Below are positions 12,303 to 40,117 of a stretch of DNA of 64,000 nt, piece after piece. The translations under genes and the position numbers were made by a program. This DNA comes from Bugula neritina. Its lineage: Eukaryota; Bryozoa; Gymnolaemata; Cheilostomatida; Bugulidae. Every line of letters begins with the position of its first letter. Position 1 is the first letter of the stretch. The notes beneath the pieces are model-generated. The model was not told the origin of the DNA and searched no databases. It worked only from the letters and a program-made list of their open reading frames with translations. The DNA is taken from positions 5,619,722 to 5,683,721 of the forward strand of contig OZ037766.1 in assembly GCA_964035545.1 (NCBI GenBank), written 5' to 3'.

Positions 12303-15300
12303 ATGGTATGCGATTTCTTCTATCCTAATATTGGAGGAGTTGAGAGCCATATATACCAGTTATCACAGTGTTTAATCAATAGAGGTCATAAGGTCGTAGT
12401 TGTTACTCATGCCTATGGCACCAGAGCTGGTATTCGGAATATGACTGGACAACTCAAGGTGGTAGCCTTTATATTACAAGATGACGTTCTTTACTATTTA
12501 TTTTATTTCTTCATAGCATTATAATTTTGCAATTTTGCCAATTTTTAGGTTTACTATCTGCCATTGAAAGCTTTTTACAAGCAATGTATATTTCCCACAA
12601 TATTCAATTCCTTTGCTCTCATACGGGAAGTTGTGATACGAGAGCAGATTCAGATCATTCATGGCCACTCCGTGAGTATATGATAATTATCTACTGCTCT
12701 GATCAGTTTATAGATTTCAATATTGAGTAATAGGTTTGTACCAAAACTGCTGGTTACTTATTCTTTGATAATTTACATAAATTAATATTGCTTGTTCTTC
12801 TTTAAAAATAATTACAATTAGTTTTGAGTAAATTTATGTACATTTGACTGGGTGTTGTTTTGTAGACCTCATTATAAGTTTTGTGTGTTTTAATTTCTTA
12901 CTCCATTGTTTTAGCAACATAATATAATCCAATATAATGCAACACTTTTAGATTCTATACTATATACTCTATAGTGTAGCAATGATGCAATCTAGTTGTA
13001 TAGTTTGCTGTTACTCTATCAGTGTCTAAATATTCATTGAGTCTTTTATAAACCAACAAAACAAAATCCTGTAATTGTTGCTAACTCAGCATAATTATAC
13101 AAGCAGCCGACGTGTTTACAATTTTCATGTAATAGCAATTTTTATTAACTTGTATTTTATTTATTGTAGTCATTCTCAACCCTGGCTCACGAGGCGTTGT
13201 TTCACTCAGCTGTATTGGGTGTCAGATCTGTGTTTACAGATCATTCTTTATTTGGGTTTGCAGATCTCAGTTCTATACTTACAAATAACGTCCTCAAGTT
13301 CTCTCTCAACAGTATCAACCACACTATTTGTGTTTCCAACACTGCGTAAGTTTATTCAATCTTATGCTGTTTGTTACTGATACAATTTTTATTTTCAAGT
13401 GTAAACAGCATAATGAGTTCTCTAATATTACAGAAGGGAGAATACAGTACTAAGATCTCATCAACATCCAAAGCATGTCTCTGTTATCCCCAATGCTATT
13501 GATGCATCTCAGTTCCGTCCTGATCCTGCCTTTCGCAGCAAAGATAAAAGTGTGTTACCAGGTTTTTTATATTTCATTAACGCATGTTCATATATGTTCA
13601 TGCTTTTACTAGCATATGTTTACATCTATTTATACTATTACTAGCATATGTTTATATATATTTATCCTATTATTAGCATATGTTCATATATATTCACACT
13701 ATTACTAGCATATGTTCTTATATATTCATCCTATTACTAACACATGTTCATATATATTCATACTATTACTAGCATATATTAATATATATTCATAGTATTA
13801 TCAACACATATTGATACTGTTGCTCCCTTGAGTTTATAACAAATACTATTATGCTTATTTTTCCTAAGAAACAACATTTTTATGCATTAGTCTTTAGCTG
13901 ATGCGTAGAAAAACCAGAATACATTGTTTCATGCACATAAAGTTTAGTCTAAAAGTCTATCAATTTCTTCTAGTAGTTATTTGGCAATGCTTTTTCAATT
14001 CAATCATTAAGCTATTGAAAGGAACCTGCGCTCTTTGCTTGCAGTAGTTATAGTGGTGATGAGTAGATTGGTGTACAGACGGGGCACTGATCTCTTAGTT
14101 GATATCATTCCATACATCTGTGAGAAGTATCCACAAGTTGAGTTCCTCATAGGTATGCTGTCAATGTTGGTGTACTTCTCCTAGGTATGCTATTGTTGGT
14201 GAACTTTTGATAGGTATGCTATTGTTGGTGCACTTTTGATAGGTATGCTATTACTGCTGTACATCCTATAAGTGTGCTATTTTTACTGCTATTTTTCTTA
14301 GGTATACTATTGTTGGTGTACGTATCATGTAACGTAAGCTTGGCCAAATCTGAGTCATATAAAAATAGATACTGGTAAACCTATGCTAGTCAAACGGCAA
14401 ACCTTCTGTTTATGTGTCATTTTTAGATGTTTGAGAAATTTAAACACTCTTCATCTATTCATTTTAATTTATAAGAGATGAGTAGGTTCATTCACTGCTA
14501 GGATGAATTTTGTAACAAAGTTCTGAATGATTATGATATTTAGGTGGGGACGGTGACAAGAGAGTCCTTCTGGAGCAGATTAGAGAGCAGCATAGTCTAC
14601 ACAGCAGAGTTAAACTGCTTGGCATGGTGAAACATGAACATGTTAGACAGGTATTTCTGTACTTTACTTTGAGAGAAATCTGTATTATATTATACAATAA
14701 CAGATACTGCTGTGTGATGATAAAAATATGATTTCATTAGCTGCTAGTAGTTTAACTAATTTATTGAGTCGGTTTTGTTATTGTTCCACTAGCATGTGAT
14801 TTACAAAGTTACAATCTATTGCTGGTGGTGGGACTAGATCGAATTAAAGAGTCACTGATTTTGAGTAGAAATAACTTTGCCTTTGAGTTTTTGAAACTAT
14901 TATTTATAGGAATTGAAGCTCATAATCTTAGGCTAAAAATTAACTAAGAATTCTTAGGCTTTTCTTTTATTAGAGAAACTTGAAATTATTTTTTGCTAAT
15001 TTTTTTCACTCAATCAATTTAGCTAGAAGTCAATTAAAAAAAGTGTTGAGAATTTTGTAGAAAGTTATGTATACTGTCTAGAGAGAGTTGATACAGTAAA
15101 GGGAGTTGATACAGTGATGCTGTGCTTCTAGGTCATGGTTCAAGGTCATATATTTGTCAACACTTCACTGACTGAGTCATTCTGTATAACCATTGTGGAG
15201 GCTGCGTCCTGTGGCCTTAAGGTGGTTACAACTAACGTAGGGGGAGTTCCAGAGGTGTTGCCCCCAGATATGGTTAAACTAGCTAGTCCCAACGCTGAAT

Positions 15301-16296
15301 GTAAGTACTACAGGCTACATTGATTAGCTGATTTTTACTCAACATTGCGCTTTAATTTGTTTAAAAGATAAATTTTGTGTAATTTGTGTTGGTTTTGTTG
15401 ACATTTTACGATAGTTCTCATCAGGTGAGTAGTGCTGGGCTGGTTAGTTGTTCTCATCAGGTGAGTAGTGCTGGGCTGGTTAGTTGTTCTCATCAGGTAA
15501 GTAGTGCTGCACTGGTTAGTTGTTCTCATCAGGTAAGTAGTGCTGGGCTGGTTAGTTATTTTCATCTGGTGAGTAGTGCTGCACTGGTTAGTTATTCTCA
15601 TCAATTGAGTAGTGCCGGGCTGGTTAGTTGTTCTCATTAGGTGAGTAGTGCTGGGCTGGTTAATTGCTTCTCGTGTTTACAAACTGATTTGTTGAACTTT
15701 TAGCCTTAGCCCAATCAGTAGAGGAAGCCATTATAGAGCAGCAAAATGATGTTGGCCTGTCACCGTGGCAACTACATAATAAGATAAAGAACATCTACAC
15801 GTGGAGTGACATTGCACGCAGAACAGAGATAGTATACAACACAATTAGTAAACAGGATGTCATAACTCCTCAGGATAGAATGAATAAGTGAGTCTACAAC
15901 TTGAAAACTTTTATGTAAACCGTGACTTGTTGATGGCATTCTTTATTTTAATTTGCTAAACATTAAATCTATTTATTCTTCAAAACTTGAATTTTATTAT
16001 TCAAATTTTTAACTTGCAGGTTTTGGAATTTAGGATATGTTTTTGGTAAAGTAATCATCGCTGCCTTAGTTCTGATAATGGTGTACAACAGAATCCTGGA
16101 GTGGTGGAGGCCTGCCACCGCTATAGACAGATGCATCTATACTTACAAATCACCCAGCAGTTCTAGTCAATATCAAGAGTCTGCCAGTATTCCTGGTGTT
16201 TCTAACAAAGAGGAATGTGGCATTGCAACAGCAGACCTGTCTAACAGCACAGTTACTCCCCGCAGAAGCACACGTCTTAAACTAAAATCACTGTGA
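12303..16296 (+). CDS. PIGA: Phosphatidylinositol N-acetylglucosaminyltransferase subunit A (PIG-A)
   Basis: Catalytic GT4-family subunit of the complex on the cytosolic ER face that transfers GlcNAc to phosphatidylinositol, the first step of GPI-anchor synthesis. Exons: 12303-12458, 12549-12671, 13170-13345, 13434-13549, 14045-14152, 14544-14650, 15132-15300, 15704-15887, 16020-16296. They sum to 1416 nt, giving 471 aa. Visible: N-terminal [57 protein letters not shown]; the GT4 EX7E pair in [15 protein letters not shown] (about E277 and E285); [10 protein letters not shown]; and a C-terminal membrane segment ([16 protein letters not shown]) followed by a short lumenal tail. The start at 12303 is the first Met of the conserved block. 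An in-frame TAG 18 bp upstream looks like part of an acceptor, so a short upstream exon is possible. Four of its introns are short; three carry tandem repeats. Confidence 0.95.
13580..13815. repeat. 32-bp minisatellite in PIGA intron 4
   Basis: Seven to eight imperfect copies of a 32-bp AT-rich unit (core AGCATATGTTCATATATATT, then a CACTATTACT-like end). The array begins about 30 bp after the donor at 13549. Confidence 0.9.
14151..14325. repeat. 29-bp minisatellite seeded at the PIGA exon 5 donor
   Basis: Five to six copies of AGGTATGCTATTGTTGGTGC followed by ACTTTTGAT-like sequence. The first unit starts with the genuine exon/intron junction (ATAG|GTATGC), so each copy repeats a donor-like AGGTATGCT. 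Confidence 0.93.
15414..15662. repeat. 36-bp minisatellite with a 5' splice-site core in PIGA intron 7
   Basis: Seven copies of a 36-bp unit (GTTCTCATCAGGTGAGTAGT then GCTGGGCTGGTTAGTT, minor variants). Most units contain CAGGTGAGT or CAGGTAAGT, close to the ideal U1-binding donor. It lies 115 bp downstream of the real donor at 15300. Confidence 0.95.
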
Positions 16297-16554
16297 TGTC
16301 CTTCTTTCACATAGAATAGCCTGTTTTACTTGGCTTTCCATAGTAGCTTGTGTTTTAGGCAATGAAAGAAATAGTTACATTTTGTAGCAACTAATTTATG
16401 ACATTCCATACAATATTTTTCAGTTTAAATTAGAACCTTTTTGATGTTTTTTGTTCTAAAAACTTATTTACTCTGTTTATGTTATCACTTTTTCCTTTCT
16501 TTTTCTGATCATTACTAGCTTTTATTATTAATTTTTAGTATAGCTTGCAGAGAG

Positions 16555-16591
<37 letters not shown>

Positions 16592-16596
16592 GCATG

Positions 16597-16631
<35 letters not shown>

Positions 16632-16672
16632 GCATGTATAATATATATATATATATATATATATTTGGCATG

Positions 16673-16727
<55 letters not shown>

Positions 16728-16732
16728 GCATG

Positions 16733-16783
<51 letters not shown>

Positions 16784-16820
16784 GCATGTATAATATATAT
16801 ATATATATATATTTGGCATG

Positions 16821-16867
<47 letters not shown>

Positions 16868-16876
16868 GCATGTATA

Positions 16877-16960
<84 letters not shown>
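16555..16960. repeat. Compound satellite: (TA)n blocks joined by TTTGGCATGTATAA
   Basis: TA runs of variable length separated by the same 14-bp linker, seen at least seven times, followed by a long pure TA run. The linker is nearly unchanged while the TA length varies, which suggests the composite unit has been amplified. Confidence 0.97.
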
Positions 16961-16964
<4 letters not shown>

Positions 16965-18030
16965 ATATCATATCATCAAATTATTAAGTGATACATTGTT
17001 TTACTTTTTAATATCAGATAGAACTGCTATAATCCTTCCATTTCTCTTTCCTTTTCGGTGCTATCTTAAATGTTATCCTTCAAATTTGTTCATAATTTGT
17101 ATTCATTTGGTTTTATTTTGTTTAAATGACTTGTAGAAAAACTTTTTTTTAGTTGTGATGTTTTTAAAACATATAATAATAATAAAGGATTTTTTAAATG
17201 AATATATTAACTTGTGTGTTTTTCATTAAAAAATTAGAATATCAAAGTCATTTGTATTAACAAAATTTATGCAAGTCAAATTATATAAAAATATATAAAA
17301 GTTTTTGCAAGAGTTTTCAAAATGTCTGTAGAAATAAGAATATTCAGGCATCATAAAACAAAAAATCAACAATACCCACCTGTTCATCTTTAGTCAGAAT
17401 TTTAGAGAGAAATGTTCATAGGTTTACAACATTTCTAAAAAATATTTTAAATATTAAACTTAAATTACTTAAATAATTACATATTTAAAATTTCATGATG
17501 CCCCCTTGAAAATTGCCCAACACCTACAAATCAACCCTTTTCAACCGTGAACCTTTCCCAGATACAAAAAATTCTCGCAGATTTGAAATCACTAGAATGT
17601 TGATTTTGCGGTGATGTATAGTAACAAAGGTTAGTATAAATGTGTCCACACGCCCATTTTTGCATGTTTGCACTTCCATTATATGTGATATTGTTGATTA
17701 TTTTTGCTTTTATAAGCATCTTGTTAAATTTTAGTTTTTCTATACCCAGAAAATCAGCAGGTTTCTCAAAAAACTTTCAAACCGCCGCCTTTTTTTTCTA
17801 AAAGCATAGAAATTGTATCTGCAGATTTAATAGTATTATATACATATAATTTTCACATATTTTTGGGTTAGGTATATAAATGGTAATTTTGTTTTATGTA
17901 TTCGTACTCATGGTCTTTGGCAGCATTGACCTGGCATAGTACAATTGCATTATCTGACATATTTTCGATTTGATTGCTAACTTACATTGTTGAAATTTTG
18001 TAAGTATTGTTGCAAAATATTTTCTATCAT

Positions 18031-18034
<4 letters not shown>

Positions 18035-18083
<49 letters not shown>
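18035..18083. repeat. TA dinucleotide microsatellite
   Basis: Pure AT/TA run of about 49 bp, just outside the left arm of the inverted duplication. Confidence 0.95.
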
Positions 18084-18084
<1 letters not shown>

Positions 18085-18596
18085 CTATAACTCATATTTT
18101 GAAGATTGTCAAAACTAGACATTGGAAATTATATAGTTTATACAGTTTTATTCAGTTGAATTTTGCAACAAAAACTCTTCAAGTGATGTGAAATAAATTT
18201 AGTAAAATAACTGCATATATTATATGTAACATATTATTTTTATTTGAATAGTTTAAAACAATGAATGTTATATAATAAATATTCAGAACATCATTAAACA
18301 CAAATTAGAAATAGAAACATAGACTTGGTATAATAAGCAGTGCATAGGGGGATAAAATTACACTGACTGTAACACAGTTTTATTCCATATCTGGGAACTT
18401 CTCACAATTGATACAAGTGTGTTGATATGAGAGAAGAAAGTTTCTTCTCTAAGGCAGGATGCATAAGTTGACTTATGCTTCCATAGGAAAGAGAGTGAGT
18501 GTATTGAAGGGTAAAAGGTATGATACTGTGAGATGTGGAGATGCAGTATATTGTGATAATAATAACAACTTAAGTGAGATATTGTGGTCTGTAGTG

Positions 18597-18680
18597 TATA
18601 GTGAAAAGTATCATTGTATTGCGTAGTGAAAAGTATCGTTGTATTGCGTAGTGGAAAGTATCATTGTATTGCGTAGTTCA
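18597..18680. repeat. 29-bp repeat, three copies
   Basis: Three consecutive copies of GTGAAAAGTATCATTGTATT plus GCGTA. The equivalent place in the right arm appears not to be expanded, so it arose after the duplication (inference). Confidence 0.85.
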
Positions 18681-19093
18681 GTGTAATGAGTAAGCTGCAT
18701 CAGGAGGATGTTGTGAGGTGAATATCTTCTGTCCTGAAGAATGGCATTTTAAAGATGGAGGTATATCTTAGCAGCATTCTTACATGAGATGGGGGGGGGG
18801 GTAGAGGAACTACTGTAAGCTGGTGTAGAATATACAGACTGGTTTCTCATAGACACTCTCACTAAGGAGTAGTGGTGGTAAGAAGAAACTTGTACTAATT
18901 GGTTGAGGTGATGAGTTGTAGACCAGGTTGAGAATAGTATACAGTATCTACACCGAGGGGCAGTGCTTTGAGTTGGATGACTCAGAGAAGAAGAAGCTGA
19001 ACTTCTGGTTTCTCTTCATGACAGACACACATGAAGTACAGAGAAGAACCACAAGTATTGTAACATACTCAGGGTGTGTGAGTGACATTCTAC

Positions 19094-20036
19094 TTATCCC
19101 AGTAGCCATCCAGCTCCAACTCTCATAGCGTCAAATATTGGCTTCCGGTTTCTAAAAATTAGACAGCCTATTGCTATTGATCCTCCTATGAAGGCAGCCT
19201 TCTTTATACGAGACATGCGTTCTTGTTTTTCTTTAATTTCTAAGGTCAGCAATAAAAATATTGTTAGCCATTAGATTTTAAGCAGTTTTTAGTGAAACAT
19301 GTATAATTATATTTACATGGCTTTATGCAAAGGACTTGAATCGTGCCTTGTTACAAGCAGAGCTATACTTGAGCAAGCTGACTTAAAAGCAACACTTGCA
19401 GGCCGGCATCTTGTTCATTCTACTACTCTCAAGATGTGCTTTATATATTCACAATAATAATAAAATATAATAATAAAAATTTAATTATGAACTTATTCTA
19501 CATATTATATTGTGGCAAAAGGAGAAAGATAATAAAAGTTTAGAAAAAAGGTATGACAAGTAGCAGATTAGTTGAATGATGCAAATTGTATGACAATTAA
19601 GGAATAAAATATTCACACCTACTTCGTTTCTTGGCTTCTTGGGCTTCCAAAACAATCTCCTGAAATAGAAAGTTAACAACATAGTAAATGTTTTATTGCA
19701 GATTGTAATTCAAATTGTGATGATTAGTAGATTGGACAAACATGGTTTCATTCACGCAGCTTACGAACCAACACAGACAATGTTGTAGCTTAATTTCATG
19801 ATGTGGCTCAAAATATAAAATTTATAGACTTAGGCCTATATTATACTACCAAGTAAAGTTTATCAATATGACTTAATATTTACATATAAGCCAAAATTGA
19901 TTATTTTAAAAATGAAAATGGACATTTTCACCTTCTTTATTACTTTCCAAACTAGACTTACCAAAGGAGCATTGAAAACGTCTGAGAAATCAGAACTGTC
20001 TGATACAATCACAGTAGAGTGTGGCATTGAAGTCAT
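19094..20036 (-). CDS. Unrecognised 85-aa single-pass membrane protein, left copy
   Basis: Three exons: 20036-19962, 19659-19623, 19239-19094; phases close and the stop is TAA. Starts MTSMPHSTVIVSDSSDFSDV, followed by a charged Glu/Lys-rich helix (EAQEAKK, KEKQERMSRIKK), a hydrophobic segment AAFIGGSIAIGCLIF flanked by basic residues, and a short basic/amphipathic end finishing WLLG. It differs from the right copy at about five residues (Q to R, V to A, I to F, K to R, R to G). All splice sites and the frame are intact in both copies, which argues for a real gene. One membrane segment with basic flanks and no signal peptide would suit a tail-region anchor, perhaps in mitochondria or ER (inference). 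I do not recognise the family. Confidence 0.8.
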
Positions 20037-20119
20037 GTTGGCAGTGAAATGTTTAAATCTGCTGTTTTATGAGTTATAAGAATGAAATCCTGACTATGAA
20101 GTTATAACAGTGAGAAAGC

Positions 20120-20236
20120 AATGATGTCATTAGTTTTGTGGTCAACAATGAAATTTTTTAACAAAATATTTATTGTTGAATGTATTGTTGTATATTAAAA
20201 AAATTCATTGTTGACCACAAAACTAATGACATCATT
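20120..20236. mobile_element. Palindromic MITE-like element at inner edge of left arm
   Basis: 117-bp element with long terminal inverted repeats: it begins AATGATGTCATTAGTTTTGT and ends with the reverse complement of that, with an AT-rich loop between. No coding capacity. The same element sits at the inner edge of the right arm. Confidence 0.85.
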
Positions 20237-21097
20237 TCTTTACAGAGTTAAATATTCATTATATTACATTCATTGTTTTTGATTCTGCAATTAAAGATAT
20301 TGTGTTGTTTATTAAATATATGCAATTCTACTAAATTAACTTTGCTAAACTTTAAGAGTTTTATTTTTTACAAAATTAAAATTGATTAAAGCTGCATTAA
20401 GAATACAGAATTTGCAATAAAGTGCAAGTCTAGCCCTTATATTTTTCAAAAATCTATATAATTTATATAGAGATCAATAATAAAAAATATTGTGCAACAA
20501 TATTAGATAAATCTCTACCTTAGTACTTAAAAAAAATGTGATATAATACATTCACACTGAGAAAAAAAGGAAAATCAATGTTAAAAATATAAACAGAAAA
20601 TGTGTAGAAATGGTTAGACAAGACACTACATTAGTTTACTATTTCTCTGCTTTTAGAAAACAGCAGTACTTAAAAAGTTTGTAGTGTTTGTAAATTTAGC
20701 TCCTGCATACAAAGTGCATTGTGGGTGTGATTTGCATAATAACTATAAATTATATGATAAGTATATAAGAGTGTGTGTGTATAGAATAGATAGTGTGCAT
20801 ACAGGAATATAGAATAGTGTGCATTTGACAAGAAAAGTATATGTATTTGTACGAATAGAAGAGAGTAGGCATTGTGGGAAGAGAGGATATAGATTGATGG
20901 AGTTGTATACTCTAAAAGATAAGCGCTCACCATTATTATAGAACTTAATAAGTAAATGTAAGATTGCCTGAACTTTAACAATATATAGATAAGTGAGTCA
21001 AGGTATCAAGAATCTGCGTATATAAAAAGCTTCTTCTAAACTGGTAGAATCTGATGAGAACGTGACAAGCACTTGCTCCTATGTAATGAGATATAAG
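20237..21097. other. Spacer between left arm and ABCC gene
   Basis: AT-rich, with no exon seen. It includes the ABCC 3' UTR. Short minus-strand open frames here have biased composition and no splice support. Confidence 0.6.
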
Positions 21098-36632
<15,535 letters not shown>

Positions 36633-38954
36633 CTTTTTGTTCATTCAGTTTTTCGCATACTGAAAACTGCTAAATCAAACAGATGCTTAAATACAGCCTT
36701 GACACATATGAGAGCAAGGACATTCACCTTTCAAGTCTTATTACACCACATAGCTTAAAGCTGTGCCAGCCACCTGTCCTATATAAATGGGATGAAAAAC
36801 ACGGTTTATGGCGAGTTATTGAAATTGAGAAATGATAAATTGCTTATATATAAATATTTCCTGCTGCAGCCCATAACAATTAGTTTAAAATTTATAGAGT
36901 TTTAAATAAAAAACATTAATTCATATCATGCAACAGATGCGTGACATTTTTGAATGGGAATAAAAATAATTTACCTGTGTCACATCTGAAGCACTTACTT
37001 TTCTTAGTTGATAAAAATTCCTCATAATTAGAAGTGGATGATTCAAAGATATGATTCAAATTATATCTTAAAATATATTAGCGAGTGACCTCAAGTGTAT
37101 TCCCAATCATACTGTATTTATTAATTGGGTTTTTTAATTGCTATTTATGTTAAATTTTTGTACCATTTATTATTGTCATTTTAAATGAATTATTCATTGT
37201 TCCTTATCAGATAATGCTGATACTTTTGGACAGTATGCCAAGGGAGCTACATACTTAAGATTGTTAGATAAGTAACAATAAAGGGAGACAAATTCCCAAT
37301 AGTAGATTATCAGCATGAGATATACAATTCTCTCAACAATAAGCACAATAATTATCATGATGCTAAAATGTCAATGAAATACTATAAATATCGCAGTTAA
37401 AGAATCAAAATGCATACAGACTGATCTGTAAAATGATAATATTCTTAATTGCTAATAGTTCATATAAACAATGAAATTTAACTGCAAGGTTTTCATACTA
37501 ATACTATTACTAATGGAGTATAAAAGTCACTTTAATATCAACATGCAGTATACCTAATGGTATAATATGGTTATATAGATATATAGATATATAGTTGTTG
37601 TAGTTGTTAAACACTTTCTATAGACTAGGCTGGCTCAAACATGCACAAAATAAGTGAAAATACTGAATAAGTGTTTGTGACAAAAGATTTCTGTATTTTA
37701 GTAACACGCCAACAGCGCTGTTTATTGCCATCACACAAACTTAAGCTTTTAAGTGTATTACACTATGTATGCTTCAAGTACAATAGAAACTTGATAAATT
37801 ATAAGAGTTGCACAGATATTTCAAAACACACTTAAGTTTGTACTCATTTTATTGATAGGAGTTGTAGCAATGCTTCCGTATCTTTAGCAGTTTGTTTCAC
37901 AGATAGTCTTTCTTGACCGCTTTGTCTCCGATAAAATATGTCTAGACAAGGAACTTGGAACTCTATGAAGCACTTTTATCCAAAGCAGAGAAGCAATTTT
38001 CACTGCTGTTTCCATATTGATGGGATCACAAGCCTTTACGTTAGCAAAGTGGTAGTTGATTGCACTATTTAAAAAGAAACCAAAACTTTCTATTTCACTG
38101 TTTATAAAAGCTTTCTGACAGCTCGCAAGAATTTTGACTAAATGTAGCTGAAGTCAGGACAGATTTTTGTAGTGAAAATCAACTCATATGAAAAGAAATT
38201 GTAAGGTTGGCAAATGGTGTAAACAAATACTCTCTAATTCTGAGATCATAAGTCTTCAATCAAAAAGTTTAATGTAGAAATCAACCCTTATACCCGTGCA
38301 AAGAATAACGTAGCATTTCATGCTCTAGAGAAAAATAGGACACTACATGTTGCAAGAAAGTGTATTTTGTTCACATACCTAAGATAAATAAGGTTTTAGA
38401 TAGTCTGGAGGTATGTTATAAAAACCTTTTAAATATGAAAAATGGAAGTCCAATGCCTTTTCAACCTTTTAATTACCGTAGGGCATAGACTTTAATCAGA
38501 GACTTGATAATGATTTAACCAGCAGCTTTGCACTCAGAGGACCAACTCTCCCTACAGGTCAAGACAGGAGCTGTGCCAAACTATGAAAGACTATTACTTG
38601 GTAAGTTCATAAATATAGAAAAAATTTTCACTTCGACATAGCAATGATTATTATTTGTTATTTTAGAGATACTATCATAAAAATATACTAGAAATCTTGT
38701 ATTTTTGCAAACTATTCTGAAAGAATAGATACTTATGAATTCTTCCAAAAGCTTTTAAACGCTTTTCAAAAGCAATAGGCTTTATTAGCTTTGTAAAAAT
38801 TATTGGTTTCTATTGGAAATGTCTACTTGATTCCTACAGAAACAACAATTTAACAAAATATTATGTAATAGCCAATAACCATCAATTTTCATAACTGAAT
38901 TTTTGAAATGCAAGTTTAAAAACTGCCATAACAGTTTTAATACATTATATTCAT
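36633..38954. other. Intergenic DNA 5' of ABCC
   Basis: Upstream region of the ABCC gene up to the right duplication arm. AT-rich; no exon, RNA gene or clear repeat array seen. It should contain the ABCC promoter. Confidence 0.6.
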
Positions 38955-39070
38955 AATGATGTCATTAGTTCTGTAGTCAACAATGAATTTTTTAACACGT
39001 AACAATATATTCAACAATAAGTATTTTGTTAAAAAGTTCCATTGTTGACCACAAAACTAATGACATCATT
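38955..39070. mobile_element. Palindromic MITE-like element at inner edge of right arm
   Basis: Same terminal inverted repeats as the element at 20120-20236 (AATGATGTCATTAGTT... and its reverse complement), with a diverged AT-rich loop. Similarity between the two duplication arms stops at its inner end. Confidence 0.85.
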
Positions 39071-39153
39071 GCCTTCTCATTGTTAGAACTTCATAGTCAG
39101 GATTTCATTCTTATAACTCATAAAACAACGGATTTAAACATTTCACTGCTAAC

Positions 39154-40117
39154 ATGACTTCAATGCCACATTCTACTGTGATTGTCTCAGACAGTTCTGA
39201 TTTCTCAGACGTTTTCAATGCTCCTTTGGTAAGTCTAGTCTGGAAAGTAATAAAGAGTGATCTTCATTTTTTAAATAATCAATTTTGGTTTATATGTAAA
39301 TATTAAATCATATCGATTAATTTTACGTGGTAGCATAATATATGTCTATATATGTTTTATATTTTTGAGCCATATCATGAAATTAAGTTACAGCATTGTC
39401 TGAGTTGGTACATAAGCTACGTGAATGAAATCATGTTTGTCCAATTTACTAATCATCCCACTTTGAATTAGAATCTACAATAAAACATTTATTATGTTGT
39501 TAACTTTCTATTTCAGGAGATTGTTTTGGAAGCCCAAGAAGCCAAGAAACAAAGTAGGTGTAAATATTTTATTCTTTATCATACAATCTGCATCATTCAA
39601 CTGCTTTACCTATTGGTAGATTCCTGATCTGTTACTTACCATCCCTTCTTTAGTAATTTTTTTACCTTTATCCTTCTGGAAAGGTAATGTACCTACATGC
39701 AGCTTAAAAAAGTTTGCCATGCAAGTTCATATATTAGCGCCATCAGATTTTACGAATAACAATATAAAACACATCTTGAGATTTGTTAAAGGAAATTCAA
39801 CATGATACCAACAGGTGTTGCTTTTATATCAGCTTGCTTAAGTATAGCTCTGTTTGTAACAAGGCACACTTCAAGTCACTTTGCATAAAACTATGTGAAT
39901 ATAGCTATACATGTTTTACTACAAGATGCTGAAAAACTGCTTGCTAATAGTATTTTTATCTCTGATTTTAGAAATTAAAGAAAAGCAAGAACGTATGTCT
40001 CGCATAAAGAAGGCTGTCTTCATAGGAGGATCAATAGCAATAGGCTGTCTAATTATTAGAAACAGGAAACCAATATTTGATGCTATGAAAGTTGGAGCCA
40101 GATGGCTACTGGGATGA
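39154..40117 (+). CDS. Unrecognised 85-aa single-pass membrane protein, right copy
   Basis: Exons 39154-39228, 39517-39553, 39972-40117; stop TGA. Same three-exon structure and intron phases as the left copy, on the opposite strand, so the two copies point away from each other and from the ABCC gene. Ser/Asp-rich N-terminus, Lys/Glu-rich helix, membrane segment AVFIGGSIAIGCLII between RIKK and RNRK, end RWLLG. The first exon and second exon are almost unchanged between copies, including silent sites, which suggests recent duplication or gene conversion. Function unknown. Confidence 0.82.

Larger units (their letters stand above)
16297..18319. other. Intergenic DNA 3' of PIGA
   Basis: Holds the PIGA 3' UTR and two TA microsatellites, otherwise AT-rich unique-looking sequence. 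No exon or RNA gene recognised. The open frames in the TA tract code only for Tyr-Ile repeats and are not genes. Confidence 0.65.
18320..20236 (-). repeat. Left arm of gene-bearing inverted duplication
   Basis: Its reverse complement aligns by eye with about 38955-40930. Similarity is highest across the three coding exons and the 3' flank and weaker outward. The inner edge (20236) coincides with the end of a palindromic element. The outer edge is approximate. A 29-bp triplication (GTAGTGAAAAGTATCATTGT and variants, about 18597-18680) and a run of G near 18791 lie in this arm; the right arm has runs of C in related positions. Confidence 0.9.

Noticed and set aside
16515-16871. Open frames of Tyr-Ile repeats on both strands
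   Set aside because: They arise from the TA satellite; pure repeat composition.
19897-20079. 60-codon plus-strand open frame in the left arm
   Set aside because: Antisense shadow of exon 1 of the 85-aa gene.
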